Shown here piece by piece: positions 62,198 through 64,000 of a DNA stretch of 64,000 nucleotides (position 1 is its first letter; every line of letters begins with the position of its first letter). This DNA comes from JAIQFF01 sp963788505 (GTDB lineage Bacteria; Acidobacteriota; Terriglobia; Terriglobales; Acidobacteriaceae), in NCBI GenBank assembly GCA_963788505.1, contig CAWBGY010000014.1, positions 62,001 through 126,000 on the forward strand, in the 5' to 3' direction. Made by a program: the position numbers and the translations under genes. The notes beneath the pieces were generated by a model. That model made no database searches. It saw only the letters and a program-made list of their open reading frames with translations, and was not told the DNA's origin.

Positions 62198-62252
62198 TCG
62201 CAATTAGCAATTGGCACTTGGCCAAATGCCAAATGCTCATTGCCAAATGCTG
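62198..62252. repeat. AATTGGCA/AAATGC-type repeat
   Basis: CAATTAGCAATTGGCACTTGG followed by CCAAATGCCAAATGC, degenerate direct repeats between the small protein gene and the LpxL-type gene. Confidence 0.5.
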
Positions 62253-62257
62253 TTTTC

Positions 62258-63157
62258 TCAGTACAGCCCCGCCTCTCCTGGCGGCCGCGTCTTCCACCGC
62301 CGATGTACCCACAACCACTGCTCGGGATAACGGCGCACATAATCTTCAGTGATTTTCGCAAACGCCTGGGTATTGGTGACGATATCTTGTTCCTCGTTGC
62401 CGGTGCGCGTCAGGTGGACCGCAGGATCAAAACGCAAGCGGTATTTTCGCAGAGCGGGGTCCCAGATGGTGAAGCCAGGCACCACGGCAGCGTCGGTTCG
62501 CAGGGCGATTCTGGCCAGGCCGCTGGCCGTGCACGCCGGAATGCCGAAGAAGTTGACAAACACTCCTTGCGGCGGAGTCATGTTGGTGTCCATAAGGATG
62601 CCCACTACCTCGCCGGCCTTCATGGCGGCCAAAAGGCCGCGCACGAAATTGTCTTTGCTGACGGTGGTGTTACCGTGCATCGAGCGATAGTGCTGGATCA
62701 GGCGGTCCAGATAAACGTTATCCAGGTTCCGCACCACCACATGCATCTTGTGGCCGTGCAGAGAATGGACAAAAGCTGAAAGTTCCCAACCGCCAAAGTG
62801 AGCGGTGAGAAATAGCACGCCCTTGCCGCGGGCAACCGCCCGCTCGTAGTTCTCGAAGCCATCGTAGACCACCACCCGGCCCACATTTTCCTTCGTATAT
62901 CGGGGAAACTGGCAGACTTCCGCCAACTGGCGGCCAAGCGAGGTAAATTCTCCGCGCAGGATGCGGGCATGCTGGCTGCGACTCTTCTCGGGCAGCGCCA
63001 TGGCCAGATTGCGCATGCCGACCCGCCGCAAGCGCCGATGCAGCAGGTAGACCATCCAGGCGAGAGAAATCCCGACTGCCCGCGACAGGGAACGAGGCAA
63101 AAGGGTCAGCGCTTTAATAAACGGCCACGCAAGCGCGTACTCGAGTCGCTGACGCAT
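62258..63157 (-). CDS. LpxL/HtrB-type lysophospholipid acyltransferase
   Basis: A 299-residue protein from ATG 63157. The H-x4-E catalytic motif is HFGGWE in FLTAHFGGWELSAF, and DTNMTPPQGVFVNFFGIPACTASGLARIALRTDAAVVPGF follows as in family members. A membrane-associating N-terminus (FIKALTLLPRSLSRAVGISLAWMVYLL) is present. It transfers a secondary acyl chain to lipid A intermediates. Upstream extension to a TTG at 63184 is possible but not needed. An IR pair lies just before it. Confidence 0.88.
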   Translation of the reverse strand: MRQRLEYALAWPFIKALTLLPRSLSRAVGISLAWMVYLLHRRLRRVGMRNLAMALPEKSRSQHARILRGEFTSLGRQLAEVCQFPRYTKENVGRVVVYDGFENYERAVARGKGVLFLTAHFGGWELSAFVHSLHGHKMHVVVRNLDNVYLDRLIQHYRSMHGNTTVSKDNFVRGLLAAMKAGEVVGILMDTNMTPPQGVFVNFFGIPACTASGLARIALRTDAAVVPGFTIWDPALRKYRLRFDPAVHLTRTGNEEQDIVTNTQAFAKITEDYVRRYPEQWLWVHRRWKTRPPGEAGLY

Positions 63158-63204
63158 GGAGGGGGAAACTGGTGACGGTAGCAAGGGGAAAGTGGGTTGT
63201 CAAC

Positions 63205-63277
63205 GTAGGCGCGAGCGTCCCCGCTCGTGCAGGCGTGTCGATGATGCTGCCTGCACGAGCGGGACGCTCGCGCCTAC
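63205..63277. repeat. Palindromic repeat pair of the GTAGGCGCGAGCG family
   Basis: Left arm 63205-63234 and right arm 63249-63277 are inverted copies (30 and 29 nt, one bulge) separated by 14 bp. Folded, it would be a strong hairpin in the SYLF-lpxL spacer. No T-run follows. Confidence 0.8.
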
Positions 63278-63289
63278 ATTCAAACCGGC

Positions 63290-63982
63290 CTACTTGCCGG
63301 CTGCCGTCTTGGCCCACTTGGCTAGCGTATTCAGGAACGGATACGCATTTTGCGGAGCATCGATGGTGCCCGTGAGCGAGGTCTTGAACGGGACCATGCG
63401 GCCGTAGAACTCGCGGGTGGCGTCCTTGTCCTGGTCGATGACCGCGCCATTCAACTCCAGTCCGGCGAACAGGCCCCGGGCCCGGGAATAGCTCAACACC
63501 TGCGCCTTCAGCTTCCAGTCGGTATCCGCGGCGGCATGCCGACCGACCGGCCCGGCCGCCACGCTGGCATCGGCTCCCAGCTTGAACTGGCTGTTCAGCA
63601 GATTCTTCATGCCGTTGTCGTTCATGATCAGCATGACCAAATCCACCGCCTGGGCGCCAATCTGCAGACCGAAGCTGCCGCCTTTGATGGTGAAGAATGC
63701 CGGAGCGCTCCATCCCTTCGGTGTGCGGCAACTGGCCACACCCCGCCCATAACGGGCGCCGACAATGAATCCGCCTTTGAGCATGGTGGGCACCACCGCC
63801 ACGCATTCGGCCGATCCCAGGACTTCTTCCGGAATGCCCTGGTCGGGCGCGGATTCGATCTCTTCCAGCACCGTGCCGGCGGCCTTAATGCGGTCTTCCG
63901 CCTTGTTCTGGTCTTCATCATCCTTGGCGAACGTGGACACAGCGAGACACGCTACTACACACAGAACGAACAGTTTTTTCAT
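63290..63982 (-). CDS. Lipid-binding SYLF-domain protein
   Basis: A 230-residue secreted protein. Signal peptide (about 1-19, CVVACLAVSTFA). The SYLF domain (DUF500/YSC84) is recognised by AECVAVVPTMLKGGFIVGARYGRGVASCR, WSAPAFFTIKGGSFGLQIGAQAVDLVMLIMN, and YSRARGLFAGLELNGAVIDQDKDATREFYG. These domains bind lipids, including phosphoinositides in eukaryotes. It is the last gene before the right edge. Location is periplasmic or outer membrane. Confidence 0.92.
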   Translation of the reverse strand: MKKLFVLCVVACLAVSTFAKDDEDQNKAEDRIKAAGTVLEEIESAPDQGIPEEVLGSAECVAVVPTMLKGGFIVGARYGRGVASCRTPKGWSAPAFFTIKGGSFGLQIGAQAVDLVMLIMNDNGMKNLLNSQFKLGADASVAAGPVGRHAAADTDWKLKAQVLSYSRARGLFAGLELNGAVIDQDKDATREFYGRMVPFKTSLTGTIDAPQNAYPFLNTLAKWAKTAAGK

Positions 63983-64000
63983 TTTCCTGACTTTCCGGAG

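Overview
The window looks like a piece of an Acidobacteriota chromosome (Terriglobia/Koribacter-like) with high G+C, about 60 percent or more in most genes. The reasons are the kinase with a C-terminal WD40/TolB-type propeller, the permease fused to an M1 peptidase, the secretin with a cohesin-type tail, an RNase E/G with a huge insertion in its S1 domain, LPS genes (lpxD, an LpxL-type acyltransferase), and intergenic heptamer repeats. The assignment comes from gene style, not from a search. No rRNA, tRNA, CRISPR array or transposase gene was recognised.

Layout. 1-3626: the start of a secreted protein cut by the window edge, an F420-type nitroreductase (DUF385), a small secreted protein, and a lower-G+C 1.39 kb segment bounded by perfect 38-bp inverted repeats and a 14-bp direct repeat. 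3680-8113: Ser/Thr kinase and urocanate hydratase, convergent. 8336-11615: two pseudopilin-like genes below a secretin. 11919-20460: smpB, a frameshifted Tat-exported glucoamylase-type protein, a VapBC-like toxin-antitoxin pair, a Smr-domain protein, leucyl aminopeptidase and small secreted or membrane proteins. 20688-30207: the cell-shape block mreB-mreC-mreD-mrdA-rodA-rng, all on the minus strand. 30525-38419: a FecR protein, a plus-strand operon (MBOAT acyltransferase, small membrane protein, second DUF385 protein), and a two-gene ABC exporter with the permease/M1 peptidase fusion. 38838-47266: aldehyde dehydrogenase, aminotransferase, alcohol dehydrogenase, aldo/keto reductase, CpsB-like phosphatase, peptidoglycan-binding protein and HtrA/Deg protease. 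47509-56576: a frameshifted EamA transporter, amidohydrolase plus M20 peptidase, a LeuA-family enzyme, a DinB protein, and an aldehyde dehydrogenase overlapping truA. 56849-63982: outer-membrane factor, GT2 glycosyltransferase, tRNA-binding protein, MobB-like NTPase, lpxD, a 47-residue membrane peptide, LpxL-type acyltransferase and a SYLF protein.

How the genes work together. The main functional themes are envelope building (MreBCD/PBP2/RodA, lipid A enzymes, outer-membrane factor, secretin) and peptide or amino-acid turnover (PepA, M1, M20, HutU, aminotransferase). Several neighbours are translationally coupled by ATGA overlaps: 32912/32915, 37547/37550 and 50275/50278. Three conserved genes (glucoamylase, mreC, EamA) each carry one apparent single-base frameshift, so either the assembly has indel errors or real decay or recoding occurs.

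The most interesting non-genic structures are the inverted-repeat-bounded cassette (2206-3626), a 21-bp palindrome covering both the -10 box and the start codon of the antitoxin gene, a hairpin that sequesters a ribosome binding site at 19445-19483, and several families of intergenic heptamers and palindromes, some arranged as inverted pairs.
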